Source of the DNA: Mucilaginibacter saanensis
GTDB lineage: Bacteria; Bacteroidota; Bacteroidia; Sphingobacteriales; Sphingobacteriaceae
NCBI RefSeq assembly: GCF_014200575.1
Contig: NZ_JACHBZ010000006.1
Coordinates: forward strand, 124,001-188,000
Reading direction: 5' to 3'
Length of the DNA stretch: 64,000 nt
The notes beneath the pieces are model-generated. The model ran no database searches. It worked only from the letters and a program-made list of their open reading frames with translations, and was not told the origin of the DNA. The translations under genes were made by a program, and so were the position numbers. This document shows positions 26,312 through 35,321 of this stretch, in pieces (positions within the stretch are counted from its first letter, which is position 1; each line of letters opens with the position of its first letter).

Positions 26312-27253
26312 ATGATCAAACTAAATCCTAATCGCAGCTTTATTATACCGGCATTGTTTGTCCTGAGTCTTGCATTGTTGGCTTCGTGTAAAAAAGATAT
26401 TGTCGAAAAACTTGTTGTAGTACATGATACGGTAGCCCCGGTAAGTCATGATACGCTATCGCCTATACGGCCGGTAACCGCAACAAGTAATGCTTATGTA
26501 ACCGCACTTTTTGAATACAAACCGACACCGGGCCAGTTTATCAATACCGATTTGGGTAACCAGAAAGGTGCCGAAGGTGTTTTAAAAGGTAACCAGGGCC
26601 TAGTATCGCTTGGTGCGTATGGTGGTTACATCGTTCTTGGGTTTGACCACACCGTTTTAAATGTGCCTAACAGTAATGATTTTATTGTGTTTGGTAACGC
26701 CTTTAACCTGTTTGCCGAACCCGGAGTAATATGGGTTATGGACGATAAAAACGGCAACGGAAAACCTGATGATACCTGGTATGAGCTTAAAGGCAGCCAA
26801 TATGGTCATGACGGTTATATCCGCAATTACGAGGTTACCTACACCCGTCCTGCAGCCGATACCAGCGACATACCATGGAAAGACAACATGGGCGGTACCG
26901 GCTTTGTAAAAAGGAATATTTACAACCAGCAAACTACCTACTTTCCGGAATGGGTAAACGCTAAGGAATTTACCGTAACCGGTTCATTACTGCCCTCTAC
27001 CAATATCGATGACAGTAATCCAGAATACATCATCAGCCGTTCTTTTGATTTTGGTTATGCTGATAACACCGCAGGCGGCGACAAGGTTGATATTTCCAAC
27101 GCTATTGATAAAAATGGCAATAGGGTAAAACTTAAAGGTATCGATTTTATAAAGGTACAAACCGGCGTATTGTATGATATGGGCTGGCTGGGCGAGCAAT
27201 CAACCGAGGTATGCGGCGCTGCCGACCTTAGTATGGTAAAACTGGATCAGTAA
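26312..27253 (+). CDS. Cell-surface lipoprotein of cobalamin-uptake operons
   Basis: The 313-residue lipoprotein has a lipobox at LLASCKKD and one compact beta-rich domain. Striking segments are FEYKPTPGQFIN, NDFIVFGNAF, and DDKNGNGKPDDTWYELKGS, where DKNGNGKPDD looks like a calcium-binding loop. Proteins with this domain commonly sit beside BtuB and BtuG genes in Bacteroidota. I think it belongs to that accessory group, possibly a corrinoid-binding or docking partner, but its function is not established. It lies 28 bases after the BtuG-like gene. Confidence 0.7.
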   Translation: MIKLNPNRSFIIPALFVLSLALLASCKKDIVEKLVVVHDTVAPVSHDTLSPIRPVTATSNAYVTALFEYKPTPGQFINTDLGNQKGAEGVLKGNQGLVSLGAYGGYIVLGFDHTVLNVPNSNDFIVFGNAFNLFAEPGVIWVMDDKNGNGKPDDTWYELKGSQYGHDGYIRNYEVTYTRPAADTSDIPWKDNMGGTGFVKRNIYNQQTTYFPEWVNAKEFTVTGSLLPSTNIDDSNPEYIISRSFDFGYADNTAGGDKVDISNAIDKNGNRVKLKGIDFIKVQTGVLYDMGWLGEQSTEVCGAADLSMVKLDQ

Positions 27254-27284
27254 TTAACCATGAATTTAAATTAGAAACATCCAT

Positions 27285-28412
27285 ATGAAAAAATCTGCCT
27301 TAAAACTACTACCCTGTATTTTTCCTGTACTGTTACTGGTAAGTTCCTGTAAAAAGGATATTATCAATAAAGCACAGGGTGTAAATTCTGTCACTGATAA
27401 AGCCCTTACCATACGGAGTGTAGGGAAATATGATAATGGCTTTTTCCTGATAAACGAAGGCTGGTACGCTCATGGTACCGGTACAGTTAGCTTTTATGAC
27501 TATGGCACCGGTACTATAACTGATAGTGTTTTTACTAAAGAAAACCCGGGCCTGAATCTGAATCCCACCAGCAGCACTTTACAGTATGGTACCATTTTTA
27601 ATGATAAGTTATTTTTGGTAAGTAAAGTAGGCGGGCCCTTTGTAATTGTCAATTCGCATACCTTAAAAGAAATTAACCGCATTGCCGCAAAAAGCACTAA
27701 TGATTTCAGGGCCTTTGTAGGTATTGACACTACCAAAGGTTTAATAAGTACCGGCAGCGGCATTTATCCTGTTAATTTGCAAACACTGGCTTTGGGTACC
27801 AAAATAAGCGGTGTAACCGGCCAGGTTGGCGATATGATAAAAGCAGGAAATTATGTTTTTGTGTTATCACAATCAAGCGGAGTGATTGTATTAAATGCAT
27901 CAACCAATGCGGTTGTTAAAACCATAACGGGTATGTTATGCGCATTTGCACGCAGTATGGATGGTGCCATCTGGGCTGCGGGCGGTACACAGCTTATTCG
28001 GATTGATCCGGCTACTTTGGTGGTGCAAACAATCACAGTACCCTTCCAGATCTATGGCTCATGGTCTGCATGGCACCCGGGATCAATCACTGCGTCAACT
28101 ACCGAAAATGCTATTTTTATAGCCCGTAATGCAACATCATCAGGTGGTACACAGGTTTATAAATACACCGCAGCTAACAGTGCATCATTTACCACACCGT
28201 TTATAACTGTGCCAACCGGCCGGGAATTATACGGCGCTGGTGTGGCTTATGCCCCTGCGCATAATCAGGTTATCGTAAATACCGTTCACTCTGGGTTTAC
28301 CACTAATTTCAGCTTTAACGACCTTGTTTTTTATAATGCATCAAGCGGGGCACAAATAAACGATATTGCTTATACCGGCTATTATTTTCCATCTGTAGCC
28401 GTATTTCACTAA
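27285..28412 (+). CDS. DUF5074-like propeller lipoprotein, tandem paralogue A
   Basis: The 375-residue lipoprotein (lipobox LLVSSCKKD) is a propeller-like protein with repeated strands (NGFFLINEGW, GTVSFYDYGTG, NDKLFLVSKVGGPFVIV, GNYVFVLSQSSGVIVLN). It is clearly a duplicate of the next gene: long stretches match almost word for word, such as AFVGID, KAGNYVF, DGAIWAAGG and AWHPGSITASTT. It is more distant from the BtuG-like protein upstream. The position 31 bases after the third operon gene suggests corrinoid capture too, perhaps with another specificity. This is inference. Confidence 0.75.
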   Translation: MKKSALKLLPCIFPVLLLVSSCKKDIINKAQGVNSVTDKALTIRSVGKYDNGFFLINEGWYAHGTGTVSFYDYGTGTITDSVFTKENPGLNLNPTSSTLQYGTIFNDKLFLVSKVGGPFVIVNSHTLKEINRIAAKSTNDFRAFVGIDTTKGLISTGSGIYPVNLQTLALGTKISGVTGQVGDMIKAGNYVFVLSQSSGVIVLNASTNAVVKTITGMLCAFARSMDGAIWAAGGTQLIRIDPATLVVQTITVPFQIYGSWSAWHPGSITASTTENAIFIARNATSSGGTQVYKYTAANSASFTTPFITVPTGRELYGAGVAYAPAHNQVIVNTVHSGFTTNFSFNDLVFYNASSGAQINDIAYTGYYFPSVAVFH

Positions 28413-28422
28413 TTAATCAATG

Positions 28423-28451
28423 TAATGAACGGGCGTTAAGTCCGTTCATTA
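28423..28451 (+). terminator. Hairpin between the two tandem propeller genes
   Basis: A perfect 10-bp stem (28423-28432 with 28442-28451) closes a 9-base loop in the 72-base gap. It lacks a T tract, so it may be a partial terminator or an RNA-processing site that sets lower expression of the last gene. Confidence 0.5.
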
Positions 28452-28484
28452 TGTTAACATCAACAACTTAAAAAAGAAAGAACA

Positions 28485-29579
28485 ATGAAAAAAACAATTA
28501 CTTTAAAACTGCTTCCATACATTTTCCCGGTGCTGTTAATGGCTGTGGTAAGCTCTTGTAAAAAAGACCATGATGTTAAGATAGAGCCGGTAGGTAAATA
28601 CGAAAATGGCTTTTTTATCATCAACGAAGGTTCGTACGGAACGGTAGACGGCTCTGTAAGCTTTTTTGACTACACCAAAGGCACATTGACCGACAGTATC
28701 TTCACTAAAGAAAACACAGGTAAAAACCTTGATCCAAATACTTCAACGCTTGAGTTTGGTACAGTTTATAACCATAAATTGTATTTGTTAAGTAAGTCCG
28801 GCGGTCCGCTGGTAGTAACCGACGATAATTCATTGAAAGAAACTGGCCGTATAGCTGCCGCTCCTGCTAATGACTGGCGCGCATTTGTTGGGATTGATAA
28901 TAATACCGGCCTGGTAAGTACCGGTGATGGTATTTACCCGCTTAATCTGCAAGCCGTTACCCTGGGTTCAAAAATAGCTGGTGTAAACGGCGAAGTAGGC
29001 GACCTGGTAAAAGCCGGCAACTATGTATTTGCTTTATCAAAAACAGACGGTGTGGTGATATTAAATGCCTCTACTTATGCGGTTGTTAAATCAATTCCAG
29101 GTATGGTGGTTGCATTTGCGCGCAGTAAAGATGGCGCTATATGGGCTGCAGGCGGCAAAGTGCTGGTACGTATTGATCCGTCTACACTGGCGGTGCAAAA
29201 CATCCCGGTATCATTTACGGTTAATGACAGCTGGGGTGCATGGCATCCGGGCTCTATCACGGCTTCAACTACTGACAATGCTATTTTCCTGGCCAACAAT
29301 AATGGTCCGTATAACAGCGGTGGTACTGATATTTATAAATACACCGCTACCAACAGCGCATCATTTGCAGCACCTTTTATTACTATACCTGCCGGTAAAG
29401 CATTATATGGCGCAGGCCTGGCTTATAGTGCCAAGCTCAATCAGTTGGTAGTTACCGCAGTAAATGCCGACTACAGCAGCGGTAATGATCTGTATTTTTA
29501 TGATACTACAAGTGGCTCTCAAATTAAGGATGTTACTTATCCGGGTTACTTTTTCCCGGCTACTCCTGCATTTCATTAA
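28485..29579 (+). CDS. DUF5074-like propeller lipoprotein, tandem paralogue B
   Basis: The 364-residue lipoprotein (lipobox VVSSCKKD) is the sister of the preceding gene. The two share the same order of blade motifs and similar lengths, and by eye well over half their residues match. Differences cluster at the N-terminus and in loops between blades, where ligand contacts would be expected. A strong terminator follows, so it is the last gene of the riboswitch-controlled operon. The role in corrinoid binding is inferred from family and position. Confidence 0.75.
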   Translation: MKKTITLKLLPYIFPVLLMAVVSSCKKDHDVKIEPVGKYENGFFIINEGSYGTVDGSVSFFDYTKGTLTDSIFTKENTGKNLDPNTSTLEFGTVYNHKLYLLSKSGGPLVVTDDNSLKETGRIAAAPANDWRAFVGIDNNTGLVSTGDGIYPLNLQAVTLGSKIAGVNGEVGDLVKAGNYVFALSKTDGVVILNASTYAVVKSIPGMVVAFARSKDGAIWAAGGKVLVRIDPSTLAVQNIPVSFTVNDSWGAWHPGSITASTTDNAIFLANNNGPYNSGGTDIYKYTATNSASFAAPFITIPAGKALYGAGLAYSAKLNQLVVTAVNADYSSGNDLYFYDTTSGSQIKDVTYPGYFFPATPAFH

Positions 29580-29621
29580 TTAAGGCTTTTGCCACAGTAT
29601 TTAATCGCCAGTTAATCAAAT

Positions 29622-29650
29622 AGAAAGGCTACCGAAAGGTGGCCTTTCTT
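29622..29650 (+). terminator. Terminator of the cobalamin-uptake operon
   Basis: A 12-bp stem (AGAAAGGCTACC with GGTGGCCTTTCT, one G-T pair) closes a GAAA tetraloop 42 bases after the last stop codon. Confidence 0.8.
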
Positions 29651-29903
29651 ATGCGATAATTTGCTGTTATTATGATGTAATAAGATAAAACTTTTATTAG
29701 TTTAGGCGCTTTTGGCAGTGATTTAAAGACTTTTTTGATGCGTTTTTAACTAATTCATTTTATCAATATCATTTGCGAAATGAACAAGAAAAACAAAGAG
29801 TGTTGTTGTGAATAAATTGGAGTTTTTATCAATTTATGAACAGGAATACCATCAAGGTTTAAATTATTTTAGGAGTTGAAACGTTTAGTTATTTAACCAC
29901 ATT
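29651..29903. other. AT-rich upstream region of the hybrid histidine kinase gene
   Basis: No ORF or clear promoter pair was found. The stretch after the terminator is very AT-rich and includes GAAACGTTTAG at 29878-29888, holding a short AAACGTTT self-complementary core like the half-sites upstream of fbp. Confidence 0.35.
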
Positions 29904-31964
29904 ATGCAGGCATTTTTTTTAGTAAGGTGGTTTAAGGATATCCCGATTGCAAAAAAGCTATATTTTACCATTGGTATTATGGCATTTTTAATAGTGGTTG
30001 AATTATTTACGCTGAGTTTTGCAGTAAATACACTTTCGGCTATACGATCATTAGTTGGGGGTGAGGGGCTTTGGTCAAAATCGCAAAAGGACGCCTTGTC
30101 ACATTTGCGCGTATATGCCTACTCGCATAACGAGAAGGATTACCGTGCTTTTCAGGAGTTTTTAAAAGTGCCTTTGGGCGATGGGCTGGCGCGTACAGCG
30201 CTTGAGAAAAAGATACCCGATTATGACATGGCCCGCAAAGGCTTCCTAATTGGTCGTAACCATCCCGATGACGTTGAGGGTATGATTCAATTGCTGATCC
30301 GTTTTAATCAGATCAAATACCTTAAAAATACCATATTTTACTGGAAAAAAGCCGAAGCCATACTGAAAGAGATGATTCCCGTAAGCGAGCAATTGCATAA
30401 ACGGATAAGTTCAGGTACTATTACGGCGGCAGAAACTCAACATTTTTTGAACTATTTAGAGTTAATAGATCATGGTCTTACGCCTATTGAGGATAGTTTT
30501 TCATTTAGCCTGGGCGAGGGTTCGCGCTGGTTTGAGAACCTTATTTTGCGAATATTGATCGGTCTTGCCGTTACGGTTGAATTTACCGGGATACTCATTG
30601 CCATTTCTATCAGCAAAGGGATGCAGAAGGGGATAACCGAGATAATCAGAGGGGCCGGCATGGTATCAAAGGAGTCATTTGATACCCGCGTAAAAGTATA
30701 CTCAAGGGATGAAATTGGTGTTTTGGCTACTGCCTTTAACCAAATGACGGATAAGCTTGAACAAACCATTGCCGATTTAAAGGATGCAGAAATAAAAGCC
30801 AAAAGGCAAAACGACAGGGCCGAGCCTTCAGAAAAAATTAAACAGGTGTTTATTGCCAATATGAGTCATGAAATTTTAACGCCCATGAACTCTATTATTG
30901 GTTTTGCCGCTCTTTTGGAAGATACGGAAATGAACAAGGAGCAGCGTGAATATATTGGTGCCATTACCAAATCGGGCGATTTCTTGAAAGGCTTGCTCAA
31001 CAATATCCTTGATCTGTCAAAAATTGAATCGGGTAAAGTACAGCTCGAGCGTAAACCTATTAATATTCATGAAATTGTGCTGAGCGCCATATCCATGCTA
31101 AAACCGGAGGTGCATAAGAAATCGCTTTTAATGAAACAGCGTATTGATGCGGATGTACCAACGCTGGTTTATGGGGATGAAGTGCGTTTGAGTCATGTTT
31201 TGTTAAACCTGATCTCAAATGCTATCAAGTACACATTAATGGGTTCTGTTTTTGTTGAAGTGTACGTTATTGACGACACGGAAGACATTATATGGATAGG
31301 ATTTAGCGTACAGGATACCGGTGTTGGCGTACCGGCAGAAAAGCACAATAAAATATTTGAAAGCCTTGACCAGTTAAGGCACAACCGCGAGCTTGGTGGC
31401 ATAGGCCTTGGGCTTAGTATGGCTAAACATTTAGTTGATTTACACGGCGGGGATATATTTATAAAAACAAGCTCTCCTGATGGCTCGGACTTTAGATTTT
31501 TGCTGCCATTTTATAAACATGGCGCAGCTACCGACGATCAATACCGGCTCACCTGTGTTAACGAAAGCGTTATCCAGAAAGAAGAAATAAAAAGTGCCCG
31601 GGTGTTGGTAGCAGATGACAACCAGCTTAACCAGCTGCTTATTAGCAAGGTTTTACAAAAACGCGGTTATCATGTTGATGTGGTTGATAATGGCAGGTTG
31701 GCGCTTGATAAGTTAGCAACAGATAGTTACGATATCATCCTGATGGATCTGGATATGCCCGAGTTAAATGGTTATGAAGCCACCGCCGCTATCAGGAACG
31801 GGAATGATGCCATAAGGGCTATCCCAATTATTGCCATCACCGCCCATGCTACAAGGGAAGTGATGGCAAAATGTATGGATTATGGCATGAATGATTTTAT
31901 AGCCAAGCCATTTGACGCTCAGGACCTGCATCAAAAAATAATGTCATTTTTAATTAGCGCCTGA
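29904..31964 (+). CDS. Hybrid sensor histidine kinase with receiver domain
   Basis: The 686-residue membrane protein has two transmembrane segments (about 20-40 and 210-232) around a helical sensor region of about 170 residues, a HAMP linker (about 235-290), a HisKA domain with H322 in NMSHEILTPMN, an ATPase domain (LNLISNAIKYT, DTGVGVP, GGIGLGLSMA) and a C-terminal receiver domain with D615 in LMDLDMP. The arginine that normally follows H-E-(I/L) is leucine (L325), an odd change at a conserved place. No DNA-binding domain or partner regulator is encoded nearby, so the phosphate must pass elsewhere. The ligand is unknown. It converges with the DUF885 gene. Confidence 0.92.
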   Translation: MQAFFLVRWFKDIPIAKKLYFTIGIMAFLIVVELFTLSFAVNTLSAIRSLVGGEGLWSKSQKDALSHLRVYAYSHNEKDYRAFQEFLKVPLGDGLARTALEKKIPDYDMARKGFLIGRNHPDDVEGMIQLLIRFNQIKYLKNTIFYWKKAEAILKEMIPVSEQLHKRISSGTITAAETQHFLNYLELIDHGLTPIEDSFSFSLGEGSRWFENLILRILIGLAVTVEFTGILIAISISKGMQKGITEIIRGAGMVSKESFDTRVKVYSRDEIGVLATAFNQMTDKLEQTIADLKDAEIKAKRQNDRAEPSEKIKQVFIANMSHEILTPMNSIIGFAALLEDTEMNKEQREYIGAITKSGDFLKGLLNNILDLSKIESGKVQLERKPINIHEIVLSAISMLKPEVHKKSLLMKQRIDADVPTLVYGDEVRLSHVLLNLISNAIKYTLMGSVFVEVYVIDDTEDIIWIGFSVQDTGVGVPAEKHNKIFESLDQLRHNRELGGIGLGLSMAKHLVDLHGGDIFIKTSSPDGSDFRFLLPFYKHGAATDDQYRLTCVNESVIQKEEIKSARVLVADDNQLNQLLISKVLQKRGYHVDVVDNGRLALDKLATDSYDIILMDLDMPELNGYEATAAIRNGNDAIRAIPIIAITAHATREVMAKCMDYGMNDFIAKPFDAQDLHQKIMSFLISA

Positions 31965-31984
31965 AAATAAAATCATAATTAGCT

Positions 31985-33778
31985 TTATTTTTTTTCAGCA
32001 GGCACAAAATCATTCATTACTGCATCCCTGATCAGTGCGGGCGGTAACAAACCCTGTGATAAAATAAAATCATGGAAACGCAATGCACTAAACTTACTGC
32101 CTAAAGCCTGCTCTGCATCTTTACGTAAAGCCAGCATTTTGGTAAATCCATAAAAATAGCTGTTGGCTTGTCCTGGTGCTTTAATGCTATAACGTTCTAC
32201 TTCCTGCTGTGCAAATGCGTTTGATTGTACTACATCGTGGGTCAACACATTCAGGGCCTGTTGCTGGGTAATGGTACCGGCCTGCAATTCAGGATCAAGG
32301 AAGGCGCGTGCAGCACGTAAAAGCAAATAATCCAATGATACCAGCCTGCCTTCCAGTGGCATGTAGGGGCGGGTAATGTATTCAGAATATAAACCCCAGC
32401 CCTCGGCATTGGTTGAGTTAAAAGCATATAAGGCACGCGCTTTGGATACCCCTTCCTCAACCATTTTATCAAATTGCAGCTCGTGACCCGGGCGGGCTTC
32501 ATGCGCGGTAATGGTCCATGAGGCGGCATCAAAGGTAAAGTCATCAAATTTATTAGTAGCTTTTTCGCCAGGGGCAGCAGGCATATTAAGCGGTAATACA
32601 AAAACGCCGCGTTGGCCGGTATTATTTAAAAACGGCGGCGGTACCATGTGCGGTGCAGGTACCTGCGCAGTTTCTGCAGCGGTAGCCAGGCGTATAATAG
32701 CCGGGCGGTTTGGTAAGGTAACCAATTGATGTTCGCGGATAATGGCTTCAATATCTTTTAAATGACGCTCATACAAAGGGATGATCGAATCGCCGTGAAT
32801 CTGTTCCTTTTTCAACTCGCGGATAACATCGCGGTAATCAGTTGATGGCAAGTGGCGTTGCTTGGCTATCTGCACAGCAAGCGGTTTCATTTGGGCCTGA
32901 ATGTCGGTAAAGGCAGCGTGTGCCATTTTTGCAATTTGTGCCGGTGGTATGTCTATGCCATAATCTTCCAGTGCAAGGGCATATTCCTCAGGCGGCAGGC
33001 GGAAATCTGTACGGGCGTTGATCAGTACATGCTCACGCGTCCATTGGTCATAATTTTCCAGTTGTTTTTTTAGCTGGGCATACGGTTGTTCCCAACCGGT
33101 CAGTTTATATTTTGTGCAAAGTTCTGCTATGCCATCAACAATACTGGCGTTGCGTGATAAATCAACTTCCATTTGTTGTTTTGAAGGATATATCATGTTT
33201 TTGCCTGCAATTTGCTGCGCAACGCGTTCCTGCAAAATGGTAGTAAACGGACGGTAGCCTTTTGCCAGGCCCGCGTATTTAATAATACGGGCAACAGCTG
33301 CACTTCGGCGTTCGGGAGGTGTTTGGTCGTCTAACAGCACTTCCAGGCCGTCATATATGCTGGCTGCTGCGTTATTAAAAGGTACTTTACGTTGTTGCTG
33401 AAAATCCTGCTCGCGGAAACCCAGCTTTAAGTGGGCTATTAAAATGTTCAGATCCTGTACTACAGGTGCCGATTTTTCTGTTTTAATAGCATTCTGAAAG
33501 GTGGTTACCAGCGCTTCTTCGTCTTTTCTTTCCGCCTGCTGATTGGCCAGCGTAGGTACGGATATCAGCGTGTCATACTCGGCTAAACCTTGCGACGAGC
33601 CATATTCAGGCGAATACTTTTTGTCAAGGTCAACCAGCATTTGGGTGTACTTGTCAGATACGGCTACCCAGGTTTTGGTATTCTCGGCCGGTTTTGCCTG
33701 TTGGGCAAGCAGGGCAAACGGGGCCATGCAAAAAATAATTGCAGCCGACGTGCGGGTGAGTAATGGATTTTTGATCAT
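31985..33778 (-). CDS. Exported DUF885-family protein, putative metallopeptidase-like
   Basis: The 597-residue protein has a signal peptide (cut near LLAQQAK) and the all-helical DUF885 fold. The family's HExxPGH signature is present as H426-E427-A-R-P-G-H432, followed by ELQF, and a later glutamate in NAEGWGLYSEY completes a gluzincin-like metal site. DUF885 proteins are common exported proteins in Bacteroidota and resemble zinc carboxypeptidases, but their substrates are mostly unknown. It has no obvious operon partner. The upstream 264 bases are non-coding and divergent from the efflux operon. Confidence 0.88.
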   Translation of the reverse strand: MIKNPLLTRTSAAIIFCMAPFALLAQQAKPAENTKTWVAVSDKYTQMLVDLDKKYSPEYGSSQGLAEYDTLISVPTLANQQAERKDEEALVTTFQNAIKTEKSAPVVQDLNILIAHLKLGFREQDFQQQRKVPFNNAAASIYDGLEVLLDDQTPPERRSAAVARIIKYAGLAKGYRPFTTILQERVAQQIAGKNMIYPSKQQMEVDLSRNASIVDGIAELCTKYKLTGWEQPYAQLKKQLENYDQWTREHVLINARTDFRLPPEEYALALEDYGIDIPPAQIAKMAHAAFTDIQAQMKPLAVQIAKQRHLPSTDYRDVIRELKKEQIHGDSIIPLYERHLKDIEAIIREHQLVTLPNRPAIIRLATAAETAQVPAPHMVPPPFLNNTGQRGVFVLPLNMPAAPGEKATNKFDDFTFDAASWTITAHEARPGHELQFDKMVEEGVSKARALYAFNSTNAEGWGLYSEYITRPYMPLEGRLVSLDYLLLRAARAFLDPELQAGTITQQQALNVLTHDVVQSNAFAQQEVERYSIKAPGQANSYFYGFTKMLALRKDAEQALGSKFSALRFHDFILSQGLLPPALIRDAVMNDFVPAEKK

Positions 33779-34078
33779 AATAGTTAATAATTATGCAGCT
33801 TAGATGCTCAAGATAAGTGTTCTGTTACAGATTATAAAAAGTTTGCAGGTCGAAGTTTCTAACGTTGCTGTTGGGTTTTAATTTGCCCTTGAAAATTAGT
33901 GGTTAATAACGGTTGTATCCACACCATTGCATTACTAAGGCTCACGGCTTTTTGCAATGCATATATCATTTAAAAACAGGTTGTAACATTAACATCTTTT
34001 AACTGTCTAACAAAAAGTTTATACCGTATTTAGCGGCTGGTAATGCTATGCCTAAATATTTTCACGATTATTTTACCT

Positions 34079-35281
34079 ATGATGCCCAGCAAAAAATATC
34101 ATCCTTTGTTCCCAAAAAATCTGACGCTGTTATTCACGGCTGTTTCATTAGCAACCATCTTTGCATCCTGCGGGGATAGTAAAAAACAGGAAGCCGGTGG
34201 TCCAGGGGGCGCCGAAGAGGTGCTGGACTATAAGGTACTTACCCTGCAAGCACGTCCGGCTACGTTAAATGTTGATTATCCGGCGAGTATTCAGGGGCAG
34301 CAAAATATTGAGATCAGGCCGAAGGTTGATGGTTATGTGGAGACAATATTTGTTGACGAAGGCGCTGTGGTGACCAAAGGCCAGCTGTTATTTAAAATAA
34401 ATGCGCCGCAATATGAGCAGGATGTACGCACCGCCGAAGCCGGTATTAAAACCGCCGAAGCCGATTTAAGCATGGCCAAAATGCAGGTGAACAAAGTGAA
34501 ACCGCTGGTTGAAAAAGATATCATCAGTCATTACGAACTGGAGTCGGCCGAGTATACGCAGCAATCAAAGGCAGCAGCTTTGGCACAGGCTAAAGCAAGT
34601 CTGGTAAATGCCAGAGTTAATTTAGGTTATACTACTATTACCAGTCCGGTAAATGGTGTAATTGGCTCATTGCCTTATAAGTTGGGCAGCCTGGTAACCG
34701 GTACCACTACAGATCCGCTAACAACCGTTTATAACACCTCCAATATTTACGCTTACTTTGCACTTAACGAAAAGCAGTTACTTGATTTTAGCCGCGACAG
34801 CGCCGGGACAACTTCTTTCAAATCAAAATTAAGCAAGCTGCCCAACGTATCATTAATACTGCCAGATGGCACAACGTATGAGCATACCGGCCGTGTGGAA
34901 ACCGTTAATGGCTTAATTAATACCGCTACAGGTGCCGCCAATGTAAGGGCAGATTTTATTAACCCCAGGGGACTTATCCGCAGCGGAAGCAGTGCTACCG
35001 TGAGGATACCTAACACTATCAAATCTGGCTTGCTGGTTCCTGAAAGTGCTACGTATGAATTGCAGGATAAGCGGTTTGTGTACGTGGTTGATGCACAAAA
35101 TAAGATAAAAAATGTAGCCATAAAGGTAATGGATAATACTGCCGGCCAATTTTATGTAGTAACCGACGGCTTACACGCCGGCGATAAAATAGTGCTGGAA
35201 AGTTCAAATAATTTAAGGGATGGTACTACTATTAAACCAACTGAGGTTAGTGCATCGTCGGTTTACAGCGCCCTTAAATAA
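34079..35281 (+). CDS. RND efflux periplasmic adaptor lipoprotein (membrane fusion protein)
   Basis: I chose the ATG at 34079, which gives a normal lipoprotein signal (MMPSKKYHP... to the lipobox TIFASC). An in-frame ATG at 34043 would add 12 residues. The mature protein shows the hairpin-lipoyl-barrel order: IEIRPKVDGYVETIFVDEG and TTITSPVNGVIGSLPYKLGS are the two lipoyl halves. Between them lies an alpha-helical hairpin (about 110-175, with EAGIKTAEADLSMAKMQ), and after them a beta-barrel. It links the inner-membrane pump to the outer-membrane channel encoded downstream. The gap to the pump gene is 40 bases. Confidence 0.93.
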   Translation: MMPSKKYHPLFPKNLTLLFTAVSLATIFASCGDSKKQEAGGPGGAEEVLDYKVLTLQARPATLNVDYPASIQGQQNIEIRPKVDGYVETIFVDEGAVVTKGQLLFKINAPQYEQDVRTAEAGIKTAEADLSMAKMQVNKVKPLVEKDIISHYELESAEYTQQSKAAALAQAKASLVNARVNLGYTTITSPVNGVIGSLPYKLGSLVTGTTTDPLTTVYNTSNIYAYFALNEKQLLDFSRDSAGTTSFKSKLSKLPNVSLILPDGTTYEHTGRVETVNGLINTATGAANVRADFINPRGLIRSGSSATVRIPNTIKSGLLVPESATYELQDKRFVYVVDAQNKIKNVAIKVMDNTAGQFYVVTDGLHAGDKIVLESSNNLRDGTTIKPTEVSASSVYSALK

Positions 35282-35321
35282 TTGATCGTTTAATTTATCA
35301 AATCCTGCTAAAAGCAATATT

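Noticed and set aside
31961..31998. A bidirectional terminator between the kinase and DUF885 genes
   Set aside because: The stem CTGAAAATAAA/TTTATTTTTTTTCAG needs a 4-base bulge and lies largely in coding sequence and T/A runs; too weak to call.
33925..33959. A CATTGCA/TGCAATG stem-loop upstream of the RND operon
   Set aside because: Only 7 pairs with a long imperfect loop; it could be chance or a regulator site, but nothing else supports it.
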